In this document: one piece after another, positions 1 through 7,676 of the stretch
How positions within the stretch are numbered: the first letter of the stretch is position 1
Layout of the letters: each line of letters begins with the position of its first letter
Assembly: GCA_023425615.1 (NCBI GenBank)
Contig: JAFACJ010001007.1
Location: 1-9,011, forward strand
DNA length: 9,011 nt
Direction: 5' to 3'
Source: Actinomycetes bacterium
Lineage (GTDB): Bacteria; Actinomycetota; Actinomycetes; Streptosporangiales; Streptosporangiaceae
Made by a program: the position numbers and the translations under genes
Notes under the pieces: model-generated
What the model saw: only the letters and a program-made list of their open reading frames with translations
Database searches by the model: none
What the model was told of the DNA's origin: nothing

Positions 1-1498
1 TATAGGAGGCGGCGCGGTCGGGCCACGCGGCCAGCAGGTCCGCCGTCTCGGACCGCACCTCGCGCCCCGCGGCGTCGATCAGCGCGTCGAGTTCCCGCGG
101 CTCGGCGCCGGACGCGGCGAGGGCGGCGCGGGCGGTGCCCAGGTGCTGGACCTTGCGGACGGCCTCGGCCTGCCGCTCGGTCTCGGCGTGGTAGCCGCGC
201 ACGGCCTCGGCGATCTCCGCCAGGTAGCGCACCCGCGCCGGCGGGATGATCTGCGCGATGCGGGTGCTGGCCTTGACCTCCACCCGGGGCAGCACGCCCT
301 CCTCCAGCGGCAGCCCGTGCCCGGCCAGCAGCCCCAGCAGATGCTGGTAGAGCGCGGTCACCCCGTCGTCGTCGAACGTCGCGGCGCTGGTGCCGAAGAC
401 CGGCATGTCCTCCGGGCGCGCCCCGAACTCCTCGCGGTTGCGGATCATCTGCCGCGCCACGTCCCGCAGCGCGTCGGCGGCGCCGCGCCGCTCGAACTTG
501 TTGATCGCCACGACATCCGCGAAGTCCAGCATGTCGATCTTCTCCAGCTGGGAGGCGGCGCCGAACTCGGGTGTCATTACATACAGCGACACATCCACGT
601 ACGGCACGATCGCCGCGTCGCCCTGGCCGATGCCCGGCGTCTCCAGGACCACCAGGTCGTGCGTCGCCTTGCAGGCGGCGATGATCTCCTCGATGTGGTC
701 GGGCAGCTCCCGTCCGCCGCGGGTGGCCAGCGACCGGAAGAAGACCCGGTCCCCATCAAGCGCGTTCATCCGGATCCTGTCGCCCAGCAGCGCCCCGCCG
801 CCGCGCCGCCGCGTGGGGTCGACGGCCAGCACCGCCACCCGCGGCTTGTCCTGCTGGTCCACCCGCAGCCGGCGCAGGAACTCATCGGTGAGCGAGGACT
901 TGCCCGAGCCGCCGGTGCCGGTGATGCCCAGCACCGGCACCCGGCGGGCGGAGGCGGCGGCCGCCAGCGCGGGGTCCAGCGGGTGCCCCTGCTGGAGCCG
1001 GGTGAGGGTGCGGGCGAGGGCGGCGCGGTCGCCCGCCAGCACCGCCTCGCCGGATACCGCCGACTCCGACAGGTCGACGTCGCACTCGCGGGCCAGCTCG
1101 TTGATCATGCCGGGCAGGCCGAGGCGCTGCCCGTCCTCGGGCGAGAAGATGCGCACCCCCGCGGCGGCAAGCCGCTCGATCTCGGCCGGGATGATCACTC
1201 CGCCGCCCCCGCCGAAGATCCGGGTGTGCCCCGCCCCCGCCTCATCCAGCGCCCGGCGCAGATACTCGAAGTACTCCACGTGGCCGCCCTGGTAGGAGCT
1301 GACCGCCACCCCCTGGACGTCCTCCTCCACCGCGGCCGCCACCACCTCGCGCACCGAGCGGTCGTGTCCCAGGTGCACCACCTCGGCGCCCTGCGCCTGC
1401 AGGATGCGCCGCATGATGTTGATCGCCGCGTCGTGCCCGTCGAACAGCGACGCCGCCGTCACGAACCGCACGGGATGCCGCGGCCTGTACAGATCCAT
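1..1498 (-). CDS. icmF: Fused isobutyryl-CoA mutase IcmF, N-terminal half (runs off the left edge)
   Basis: IcmF is an adenosylcobalamin enzyme that interconverts isobutyryl-CoA and n-butyryl-CoA, and in some versions other short branched acyl-CoAs. About 499 codons are visible, against roughly 1,080 in the family. The N-terminus holds the B12-binding fold, with the D-x-H motif at D20-G-H22 and the glycine-rich FGGGGGVIIP near residue 95. A linker leads to the MeaB-like G-protein chaperone domain: Walker A GTGGSGKSS near 195, the VDPTRRRGGALLGDR loop near 227, ETPGIGQGDA near 285, and the base-recognition loop NKFERRGAADAL near 333. This order (B12, G domain, then mutase barrel) is diagnostic of IcmF rather than of two-subunit Icm or methylmalonyl-CoA mutase. 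The reading frame is open to the window edge; the substrate-binding barrel lies outside. The ATG at 1498 is preceded by GGAGGG (1504-1509), 5 nt away. The gene is divergent from a MarR regulator, its likely controller. Exact substrate preference cannot be judged without the barrel. Confidence 0.93.
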   Translation of the reverse strand, partial: MDLYRPRHPVRFVTAASLFDGHDAAINIMRRILQAQGAEVVHLGHDRSVREVVAAAVEEDVQGVAVSSYQGGHVEYFEYLRRALDEAGAGHTRIFGGGGGVIIPAEIERLAAAGVRIFSPEDGQRLGLPGMINELARECDVDLSESAVSGEAVLAGDRAALARTLTRLQQGHPLDPALAAAASARRVPVLGITGTGGSGKSSLTDEFLRRLRVDQQDKPRVAVLAVDPTRRRGGGALLGDRIRMNALDGDRVFFRSLATRGGRELPDHIEEIIAACKATHDLVVLETPGIGQGDAAIVPYVDVSLYVMTPEFGAASQLEKIDMLDFADVVAINKFERRGAADALRDVARQMIRNREEFGARPEDMPVFGTSAATFDDDGVTALYQHLLGLLAGHGLPLEEGVLPRVEVKASTRIAQIIPPARVRYLAEIAEAVRGYHAETERQAEAVRKVQHLGTARAALAASGAEPRELDALIDAAGREVRSETADLLAAWPDRAASY

Positions 1499-1540
1499 GG
1501 TTGCCCTCCGGTCCAGCGGTCCCGCGGCCCCCGCGGGGAA

Positions 1541-1575
1541 GCTTTGAAGTCCAATATTTTGAAGCTAAAGTAATT
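1541..1575. promoter_or_regulatory. AT-rich divergent control region with candidate MarR operator half-sites
   Basis: This AT-rich patch stands out in a GC-rich 124-bp gap between icmF and marR. It contains TTTGAAG twice (1543-1549 and 1558-1564, 15 bp apart). The first copy is part of the near-palindrome TTGAAGTCCAA (1544-1554). The second lies in ATTTTGAAGCTAAAGT (1556-1571), whose outer bases are symmetric. On the + strand TTGAAG (1544-1549) and TAAAGT (1566-1571) are 16 bp apart and fit a sigma-70-type -35/-10 for marR, so a repressor bound to the repeats would block it. I see no equally clear promoter for icmF on the other strand. The self-complementary CCCCGCGGGG (1529-1538) lies just beside it, towards icmF. 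The operator role is inferred from position and symmetry. Confidence 0.55.
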
Positions 1576-1622
1576 CGCCGACACCCGGGCCGTCAACCGG
1601 CCCCTTCCCGTACGGTGGAGCC

Positions 1623-2111
1623 GTGTCCTTCGATCCCCTCGCCGAGGCCCATCGCCAGTGGAGCGCCCGCTGGCCCGACCAGGCCGACCGCATGGCCGCG
1701 GTCACCTCGGTCATGCGCGCCCAGCAACTGCTGCTCAGCCGCATCGAGAACCTCCTCAAGCCGCACGGCCTGACCTTCGCCGCCTACGAGGCGCTGCGCC
1801 TGCTGGCCTTCAGCCGCACCGGCTCGCTGCCCATGGGCAAGATGGGGCAGCGACTGCTGGTCCACCCCGCCAGCGTCACCAACGTGATCACCCGTCTGGA
1901 GGCGCGCGGCCTGGTCACCCGCTCCCCCTCCCCGCACGACCGCCGTGTCGTCCTCGCCTCCCTCACCCCGCAGGGGCGGGCCCTGGCCGAGGAGGCGACC
2001 GAGACCCTGCACCGCGCCGGATTCGCCCTGCCCGACCTCAGCGGCGAGGAGGCGAGGGCCGTCATCAGCGCCCTGCACGCGCTGCGCGCCTCCGTCGACG
2101 ACGTCGGCTGA
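1623..2111 (+). CDS. MarR-family transcriptional regulator
   Basis: This is a 162-residue winged helix-turn-helix regulator of MarR size and layout. It has an N-terminal dimerisation helix (about residues 20-48), then GLTFAAYEALRLL (49-61). The HTH and recognition helix are at about 74-94 (MGQRLLVHPASVTNVITRLE), and the wing contains HDRRVVLASLTPQG (105-118) with the typical D-R-R turn. A C-terminal dimerisation helix follows. MarR proteins usually repress a neighbouring gene and let go on binding a small ligand, often a CoA thioester or aromatic acid; the ligand here is unknown. It is divergent from icmF, so a short acyl-CoA is a reasonable candidate effector, but this is inference. The GTG start at 1623 has GGTGGAG directly upstream with a short gap of 2 nt, so initiation may be weak or the true start slightly different. 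It ends 134 nt before the desaturase. Confidence 0.9.
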   Translation: MSFDPLAEAHRQWSARWPDQADRMAAVTSVMRAQQLLLSRIENLLKPHGLTFAAYEALRLLAFSRTGSLPMGKMGQRLLVHPASVTNVITRLEARGLVTRSPSPHDRRVVLASLTPQGRALAEEATETLHRAGFALPDLSGEEARAVISALHALRASVDDVG

Positions 2112-2245
2112 CACCGGCGGGGAAGTAGTACCCCGGAGGGAGGGACCGACCCCTGAGAGCCAGCCGGTGATTGGCTCTCGCGACCGGTCCGTTCTTGATC
2201 TTCCACTTCGTAGCGTCTTGCTCTCCAGATCCCGTGAGGAGAGAC
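2112..2245 (+). promoter_or_regulatory. Intergenic leader of the desaturase gene
   Basis: No gene fits here. The region holds GGGG-AAGTAGTA-CCCC (2119-2134), which contains the octamer AGTAGTAC (2124-2131) seen again before the thioesterase gene. It also holds an 8-bp perfect inverted repeat (separate entry) and the palindrome GACCGGTC (2182-2189). The stretch 2191-2230 is less GC-rich than its surroundings, as expected for a promoter or leader. I cannot point to a convincing -35/-10 pair. The desaturase ribosome binding site GAGGAGAG (2236-2243) closes the region. Confidence 0.4.
2155..2179. repeat. 8-bp perfect inverted repeat (hairpin or operator)
   Basis: GAGAGCCA (2155-2162) and TGGCTCTC (2172-2179) are perfect complements separated by 9 nt. 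It could be a transcription terminator of the marR gene, whose stop is 44 nt upstream, although no T-run follows. It could equally be an operator or leader hairpin for the desaturase gene, which starts 66 nt downstream. Confidence 0.5.
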
Positions 2246-3256
2246 ATGACCGCGACAGCGCTCACCCCCGCCGCCCCCGCCCAGCGGGGCAGCGACTTCA
2301 CACCCCTGGCCCGCCAGGTCCGCCAGAGCGGGCTCATGCGCCGCAGGACCGGCCACTACACCGTCTCGATCGCCCTCAACCTGCTGGGCACGGCGGCGGT
2401 CTGGGCGGGTGTCGCGCTGACCGGCTCCTGGTGGTCGGTGCTCCTGGCGGTGCCCGCCGCGCTCCTGTCGGCGCGCACCGGCTTCCTCGGGCACGACGCC
2501 GGCCACAAGCAGATCGCCTCGTCCGCCGCCGCCAACCGCAGGCTGGGCCTGCTGCTGGGCGATCTCCTGCTCGGCCTGAGCCACGGCTGGTGGAACGCCA
2601 AGCACAACCTCCACCACGCCCACCCCAACCACGTCGGCAAGGACCCCGACGTGGGGGCGGGGGCCCTGGTCTGGACGGCCGAGCAGGCGGCGGACCGGCA
2701 CGGGGCGCTGGGCTGGCTGAGCCGCAACCAGGCGCTGCTGTTCTTCCCGATGCTGCTGCTGGAGGGCGTGAACCTCCAGGTCTCCGGTTTCCGTGATCTG
2801 AAGAACCGCGATCCGCGCGACCGCCGGATCGAGGGCGCCCTGCTGTCCGCCCACCTCGTCGGCTATCTCGCCCTCGCCTTCCTGCTCATGCCGCCCGCCG
2901 TCGCCCTGGTCTTCATCGCCGTGCACCAGGGCCTGTTCGGGCTGCACCTGGGCTGCGCGTTCGCGCCCAACCACAAGGGCATGCCGATGCCGGGCCCGGA
3001 CGACGACTGGGACCACCTGCGCCGCCAGGTGCTCACCTCCCGCAACATCCGCGGCGGCCGGATCACCCACTGGCTGCTGGGCGGCCTCAACTACCAGATC
3101 GAGCACCACCTCTTCCCCGGCCTGCCCCGGCCCGCCCTGCGCGAGGTCCAGCCCCTGGTCCGCGCCCACTGCGCGAAGCTCGGCCTCCCCTACACCGAGA
3201 CCGGCCTGATCGACTCCTACACGCAGGCGCTGCGCCACCTCGACTCCGTCGCGTGA
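2246..3256 (+). CDS. Membrane fatty acid desaturase (acyl-lipid/acyl-CoA, front-end-like family)
   Basis: This 336-residue integral-membrane di-iron desaturase would introduce a cis double bond in a fatty acyl chain using O2 and electrons from a ferredoxin- or flavin-type reductase. The three histidine boxes are present: HDAGH (83-87), HNLHH (120-124) and Q-IEHH (284-288) within NYQIEHHLFPGLP. A glutamine opening the third box is typical of the delta-5/delta-6/linoleoyl type desaturases and of mycobacterial DesA3-like proteins. Hydrophobic segments lie at about 40-80, 100-112, 165-180, 200-228 and 226-240. There is no cytochrome b5 domain, so an external electron donor is needed, and none is encoded nearby. 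The ATG at 2246 is chosen because GAGGAGAG precedes it at 2-3 nt and homologous folds start near there; a TTG at 2171 would add 25 unlikely residues overlapping the inverted repeat. Substrate and double-bond position cannot be read from sequence. Confidence 0.92.
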   Translation: MTATALTPAAPAQRGSDFTPLARQVRQSGLMRRRTGHYTVSIALNLLGTAAVWAGVALTGSWWSVLLAVPAALLSARTGFLGHDAGHKQIASSAAANRRLGLLLGDLLLGLSHGWWNAKHNLHHAHPNHVGKDPDVGAGALVWTAEQAADRHGALGWLSRNQALLFFPMLLLEGVNLQVSGFRDLKNRDPRDRRIEGALLSAHLVGYLALAFLLMPPAVALVFIAVHQGLFGLHLGCAFAPNHKGMPMPGPDDDWDHLRRQVLTSRNIRGGRITHWLLGGLNYQIEHHLFPGLPRPALREVQPLVRAHCAKLGLPYTETGLIDSYTQALRHLDSVA

Positions 3257-3321
3257 ACACCGACGTGCGAGGATGACATGTCGTTATTAATCTGGTTTCC
3301 AGTAGTACAGAAGGTGACAAG
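3257..3321 (+). promoter_or_regulatory. AT-rich 65-nt spacer before the thioesterase
   Basis: This spacer is conspicuously AT-rich in its centre (TTATTAAT at 3284-3291), which could serve as a -10 element, although no matching -35 is clear. It also contains the palindrome GACATGTC (3275-3282), a small hairpin CTGG-TTT-CCAG (3292-3302), and AGTAGTAC (3301-3308), the octamer also found upstream of the desaturase. The ribosome binding site GAAGG (3310-3314) sits 7 nt before the GTG start. A thioesterase promoter separate from the desaturase is possible. Confidence 0.4.
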
Positions 3322-3777
3322 GTGCGCGCGGAGCTGCATGAACCCCTCCCGGCGGAGATCGAGGGGCTCTGGAAGGACTTCTTCAACGGCGAGCAGAACG
3401 CGAAGTTCTTCCCCGGACTCGTGGGGCTCGCCCTGGAGGAGGTCCGCAGGGACTACGGGCGCATGCGGCTGCCCTACCGGCCGGAGCTGAACCAGCCGGC
3501 CGGGGTCGTGCACGGCGGGGCGATCGCCACGCTCATCGACACCGTGGTGGTCCCCGCGGTCGCCTCGCCCTACCCCCGGGTGCCGATCATGCTCACCGTC
3601 GACATGCAGATCAGGTACCTGGGCGCGGCGCGGGAGAGCGATCTCGTCGCCGAGGGGTGGATCACCAAGCGCGGCAAGTCAACGGTGTTCTGCCAGGCCG
3701 AGGTCCGCGACGCGAGCGGCGAGGTCGTCGCCGAGGGATGGCATGTCTACCGCGTGATCATCCCCAAGGAAGGGTAA
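3322..3777 (+). CDS. PaaI-family hotdog-fold thioesterase
   Basis: This 151-residue protein has the single-hotdog layout of PaaI/YbgC-like acyl-CoA thioesterases, which hydrolyse acyl-CoA to free acid and CoA. The signature is NQPAGVVHGGAIATLIDT (57-74): N57, H64-GG and D73 correspond to the catalytic and oxyanion region of the PaaI group. It is followed by the expected strand pattern VDMQIRYL (93-100) and KRGKSTVFCQAEVRD (116-130), the usual end of the fold. The first 30 residues form a helical lead-in. The GTG at 3322 is preceded by GAAGG at 7 nt. It lies 65 nt after the desaturase and 25 nt before the DUF1232 gene in the same direction, so co-transcription with the latter is likely. The substrate is unknown. 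The neighbourhood (acyl-CoA mutase, desaturase) is compatible with acyl-CoA turnover, but no phenylacetate genes are visible, so the name paaI is not given. Confidence 0.88.
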   Translation: MRAELHEPLPAEIEGLWKDFFNGEQNAKFFPGLVGLALEEVRRDYGRMRLPYRPELNQPAGVVHGGAIATLIDTVVVPAVASPYPRVPIMLTVDMQIRYLGAARESDLVAEGWITKRGKSTVFCQAEVRDASGEVVAEGWHVYRVIIPKEG

Positions 3778-3778
3778 A

Positions 3779-3796
3779 ACCTCCGGGGAGGAGGTG
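3779..3796 (+). promoter_or_regulatory. Ribosome binding site of the DUF1232 gene, buried in a hairpin
   Basis: AGGAGGTG (3789-3796) matches the full anti-Shine-Dalgarno complement and lies 6 nt before the ATG at 3803. Directly after the thioesterase stop (TAA 3775-3777) comes ACCTCC (3779-3784), which can pair with GGAGGT (3790-3795) around the 5-nt loop GGGGA. Translation of the upstream gene would open the stem, implying translational coupling. Pairing is read from the sequence; function is inferred. Confidence 0.5.
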
Positions 3797-3802
3797 GCGA
3801 AG

Positions 3803-4093
3803 ATGGACGGGAAGTGGTTCTGGCTCGCGGTGGCCGCCACCGTCCTCGTGCTGGTCACCCTGTACCTCGTGATCCGGGTGCTGGGGCGGCTGCGCAGGCT
3901 GCGGGGGTTCGTGCACTCGCCGGACTCCCCCGGCACCGCCAAGGCCGCCTACTACGCCGCCTGGATCTACGCGCTCAGCCCCATCGACCTGCTCCCCGAC
4001 CCCATCCTCATCGACGACGTCGGCGTGGTGCTGGCCTGCGTCGCCGCCATCGAGCAGATGATCAGGCGCAGGCGGTACACGCTCAGACCCTGA
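3803..4093 (+). CDS. DUF1232 (YkvA-like) small membrane protein
   Basis: This 96-residue protein has one clear N-terminal transmembrane helix (about residues 5-25) and a basic stretch RLRRLR (29-34). The DUF1232 core follows: YALSPIDLLPD (56-66), then a conserved-type double aspartate (D71, D72), and a second hydrophobic stretch ending in a basic tail (RRRRY). The family is widespread in bacteria with no firmly assigned role. The ATG at 3803 is preferred because a perfect AGGAGGTG ends 6 nt upstream; an in-frame GTG at 3794 would add three residues (MAK) but would overlap that ribosome binding site. It follows the thioesterase by 25 nt. Its last 11 bp overlap the tail of the convergent fumarylacetoacetase gene. 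Confidence 0.85.
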   Translation: MDGKWFWLAVAATVLVLVTLYLVIRVLGRLRRLRGFVHSPDSPGTAKAAYYAAWIYALSPIDLLPDPILIDDVGVVLACVAAIEQMIRRRRYTLRP

Positions 4094-5222
4094 CGGGTGC
4101 CGCCGTCACCCGCCCCGTCACCGTCCCCAGGGTCCGCCCGTCCGGCAGCGCCGCGGAGATCTCCACCTCGTCGCCGTCCTCCAGCCAGGAGCGGGTCGAG
4201 CCGTCGGGCAGCACCAGGCCCTGCCCGTCCCCGGCGGTCAACTCGATCAGCGAGCCGGCCTGGCCCGGCTCCGGGCCGCTGACCGTCCCGGAGGCGAACA
4301 CGTCGCCGGGGCGCAGGCAGGCGCCGTTGGCGGTCAGATGGGCGAGCATCTGGGCGGGGCTCCAGTGCATCGAGGCGTACGGGGGGCGGGAGACCGTCTG
4401 GCCGTTGAGCCTGACCTCCAGGTCGAGGTCGAGGCCGCGGTCCTCGGTCTCGCGCAGATAGGGCAGCAGCGGGGTGTCGCGGGAGGCGACCGGGGTCCGG
4501 AAGTCCTCCAGCGCGGCGAGCGGCACCACCCACGGGCTGATCGACGTGGCGAAGGACTTGCCGAGGAAGGGGCCGAGCGGCACGTACTCCCAGGCCTGGA
4601 GATCGCGGGCCGACCAGTCGTTGACCACGCAGACACCGAAGACGTGCTCGGCGAAGTCGGCGACCGGCACCGGGACGCCGGGCGCGCTGGGGGCGCCGAC
4701 GACGAACCCCAGTTCCGCCTCGAAGTCCAGGCACCGGGTGGGGCCGAACACCGGCTCCTCCTCCCCCTCCGGACGGAACTGCCCCGACGGCCGGCTCACC
4801 TCCGTCCCCGACACGACGACCGTGCCGGCCCGCCCGTGGTAGCCGACGGGCAGGTACCTCCAGTTCTCCGTCAGCGGCGGCCTGCCCGGACGGAAGATCC
4901 TGCCCATGTTCGCGGCGTGGTGCTCGGAGGCGTAGAAGTCCACGTAGTCGCCGACCGTGAACGGCAGGTACAGCTTGGCCTCCGACATCGGCACATACGG
5001 GCCTCCCAGCCCGTCCAGGAGCGCCTCGCGCACCTCGCGCCACACCTCGGGCCCCGCCACCAGGAACGGGTCGAGCGTGCCGTAGGCGAACAGCGCCGGG
5101 TGCGGGACGCGCGCCTGGGACAGGTCGAGGACGCGGTCCTCCACCGCGACGCCCACCCGGCGGACCCCCGGCCGGTCCAGGGTGGTGAAGACACCGTAGG
5201 GCAGGATCTCAGCGTCGAACAT
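4083..5222 (-). CDS. fahA: Fumarylacetoacetase
   Basis: This 379-residue enzyme carries out the last step of tyrosine/homogentisate breakdown: 4-fumarylacetoacetate plus water gives fumarate and acetoacetate. The metal- and catalysis-related residues of the FAH family can be placed. D95 and H102 in DFYASEHHA match human D126/H133. E168 and E170 lie in DFEAEL, and D202, R206 and Q209 in NDWSARDLQ. K222 and T226 lie in LGKSFATS. The N-terminal SH3-like part (1-85) and the C-terminal beta-roll are both present; at 379 residues it is somewhat shorter than the roughly 420 of eukaryotic FAH but usual for actinobacteria. The ATG at 5222 has GGAG about 6 nt upstream; a longer in-frame extension to 5738 lies inside the dioxygenase gene and is not coding. 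Its start overlaps the dioxygenase end by 14 bp, indicating coupled translation as third gene of the operon. Confidence 0.96.
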   Translation of the reverse strand: MFDAEILPYGVFTTLDRPGVRRVGVAVEDRVLDLSQARVPHPALFAYGTLDPFLVAGPEVWREVREALLDGLGGPYVPMSEAKLYLPFTVGDYVDFYASEHHAANMGRIFRPGRPPLTENWRYLPVGYHGRAGTVVVSGTEVSRPSGQFRPEGEEEPVFGPTRCLDFEAELGFVVGAPSAPGVPVPVADFAEHVFGVCVVNDWSARDLQAWEYVPLGPFLGKSFATSISPWVVPLAALEDFRTPVASRDTPLLPYLRETEDRGLDLDLEVRLNGQTVSRPPYASMHWSPAQMLAHLTANGACLRPGDVFASGTVSGPEPGQAGSLIELTAGDGQGLVLPDGSTRSWLEDGDEVEISAALPDGRTLGTVTGRVTAAPVRV

Positions 5223-6378
5223 GCCAGCTCCAGGGATAGTGCTGGTCCTCACACGCCAGCGCGCCCTCGCCGAGGTCCAGCGGGGCGAAGGTGTCGACCA
5301 TGACGGCCAGCTCGTCGACGGCCTCCAGGCCCAGGCTGCGTTCGGCGACCCCCGGGTGCGGGCCGTGGGTGTGGCCGCCCGGGTGCAGCGAGACCGAGCC
5401 GAGGCCGATGCCCGAGCCGCGGCGCGCCTCGTAGTCGCCGCCGCAGTAGAACATGACCTCGTCGCTGTCGACGTTGGAGTGGGCGTAGGGGACGGGCACC
5501 GCCTGCGGGTGGTAGTCGACCTTGCGGGGCACGAAGTTGCAGACCACGAAGTTGTGGCCGGCGAACACCTGGTGGACCGGCGGGGGCTGGTGGACCCGGC
5601 CGGTGATCGGCTCGAAGTCGTGGATGCTGAAGGCGTACGGGTAGAGGCAGCCGTCCCAGCCGACCACGTCGAACGGGTGCTCGGCGTGGACGTGGATGGT
5701 CCCGCCGCCACGGTGCCTGATGTAGACCTCCACGTCATCGCCCTCCCGCAGGAGCGGCTCGTCCGGGGCGCGCAGGTCGCGCTCGCAGTAGGGCGCGTGC
5801 TCCAGGAACTGGCCGTAGCGCGACAGGTAGCGGCTCGGCGGCCCCACGTGGCCGGACGCCTCGATGCAGTACAGCCGCACCCTCTCCGACGGCACCCAGC
5901 GGTGGATCGTGCCGCGGGGCAGGATGATGTAGTCGCCGGGTCCTGCCGTCAGGGTGCCGAAGACCGTCTCGACGACGGCCTCGCCCGCCTCGACGTACAC
6001 GCACTCGTCGCCGACGGCGTCCTTGTAGAGGGGCGAGGGCGCGTCGGCCGCCACGTAGGAGATGCGGACGTCGGCGTTGCCGAGCAGGACGCGCCTTCCC
6101 GTCACCGCGTTGACGCCCGTCATGCCGTCGGGGAAGAGCTCGTGCGGCCGCAGATGCCGGGGCAGCAGCGGCAGGTTGCGGCTGTAGCCGGCCGAAGGCG
6201 GTTCCCAGCGGCGGGCGCCCGACAGCGCCGAGGGGACGCCGCGGTGGTAGAGCAGGGAGGAGTCGGAGGTGAAGCCCTCCTCGCCCGCCAGTTCCTCGTG
6301 GTAGAGCGTCCCGTCAGGCCCGCGGTACTGGGTGTGCCGTTTGCCGGGTACCTCCCCTGTCCTGCGGTAGTACGCCAT
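5209..6378 (-). CDS. hmgA: Homogentisate 1,2-dioxygenase (short actinobacterial type)
   Basis: This enzyme opens the ring of homogentisate with O2 to give maleylacetoacetate, using a mononuclear Fe(II) in a cupin fold. The protein has 389 residues, about 40-55 fewer than Pseudomonas or human enzymes. The iron site most likely comprises H300 and E307 in YAHSNVDSDEVMF, and H338 in HTHGP (human H335, E341, H371). The conserved cupin segment GDYIILPRGTIHRW (148-161) and the substrate-pocket stretch VDYHPQAVPVPYAH (287-300) are clear. Spacing between the first His and Glu is one residue longer than in the classic HRNxMSE motif, so ligand assignment is not certain. The ATG at 6378 follows the hppD stop by 16 nt with GAAGGAAG in between; the open frame extends upstream to 6573 only as a shadow of hppD. 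Middle gene of the operon; its end overlaps fahA by 14 bp. Identification rests on motifs plus neighbours on both sides. Confidence 0.93.
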   Translation of the reverse strand: MAYYRRTGEVPGKRHTQYRGPDGTLYHEELAGEEGFTSDSSLLYHRGVPSALSGARRWEPPSAGYSRNLPLLPRHLRPHELFPDGMTGVNAVTGRRVLLGNADVRISYVAADAPSPLYKDAVGDECVYVEAGEAVVETVFGTLTAGPGDYIILPRGTIHRWVPSERVRLYCIEASGHVGPPSRYLSRYGQFLEHAPYCERDLRAPDEPLLREGDDVEVYIRHRGGGTIHVHAEHPFDVVGWDGCLYPYAFSIHDFEPITGRVHQPPPVHQVFAGHNFVVCNFVPRKVDYHPQAVPVPYAHSNVDSDEVMFYCGGDYEARRGSGIGLGSVSLHPGGHTHGPHPGVAERSLGLEAVDELAVMVDTFAPLDLGEGALACEDQHYPWSWHVRR

Positions 6379-6394
6379 GGGCAGCTTCCTTCGC

Positions 6395-7676
<1,282 letters not shown>

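Noticed and set aside
143..1573. Long + strand open frame (476 codons) opposite icmF
   Set aside because: Its translation is Arg/Pro/His/Gly-rich with no recognisable fold, and the opposite strand encodes a clear B12 and G-protein domain. It is a GC-driven antisense shadow.
2171..2245. TTG start adding 25 residues to the desaturase
   Set aside because: It begins within the inverted repeat and has no ribosome binding site, while the ATG at 2246 has GAGGAGAG in front.
1784..3238. 484-codon - strand open frame opposite marR and the desaturase
   Set aside because: Low-complexity composition spanning two real genes and an intergenic gap, with no motif. A shadow of high third-position GC.
5223..5738. 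In-frame 172-residue N-terminal extension of fumarylacetoacetase
   Set aside because: It lies wholly inside the dioxygenase gene in another frame and is Ser/Thr/Arg-rich. The family N-terminus begins at the ATG at 5222 with a good ribosome binding site.
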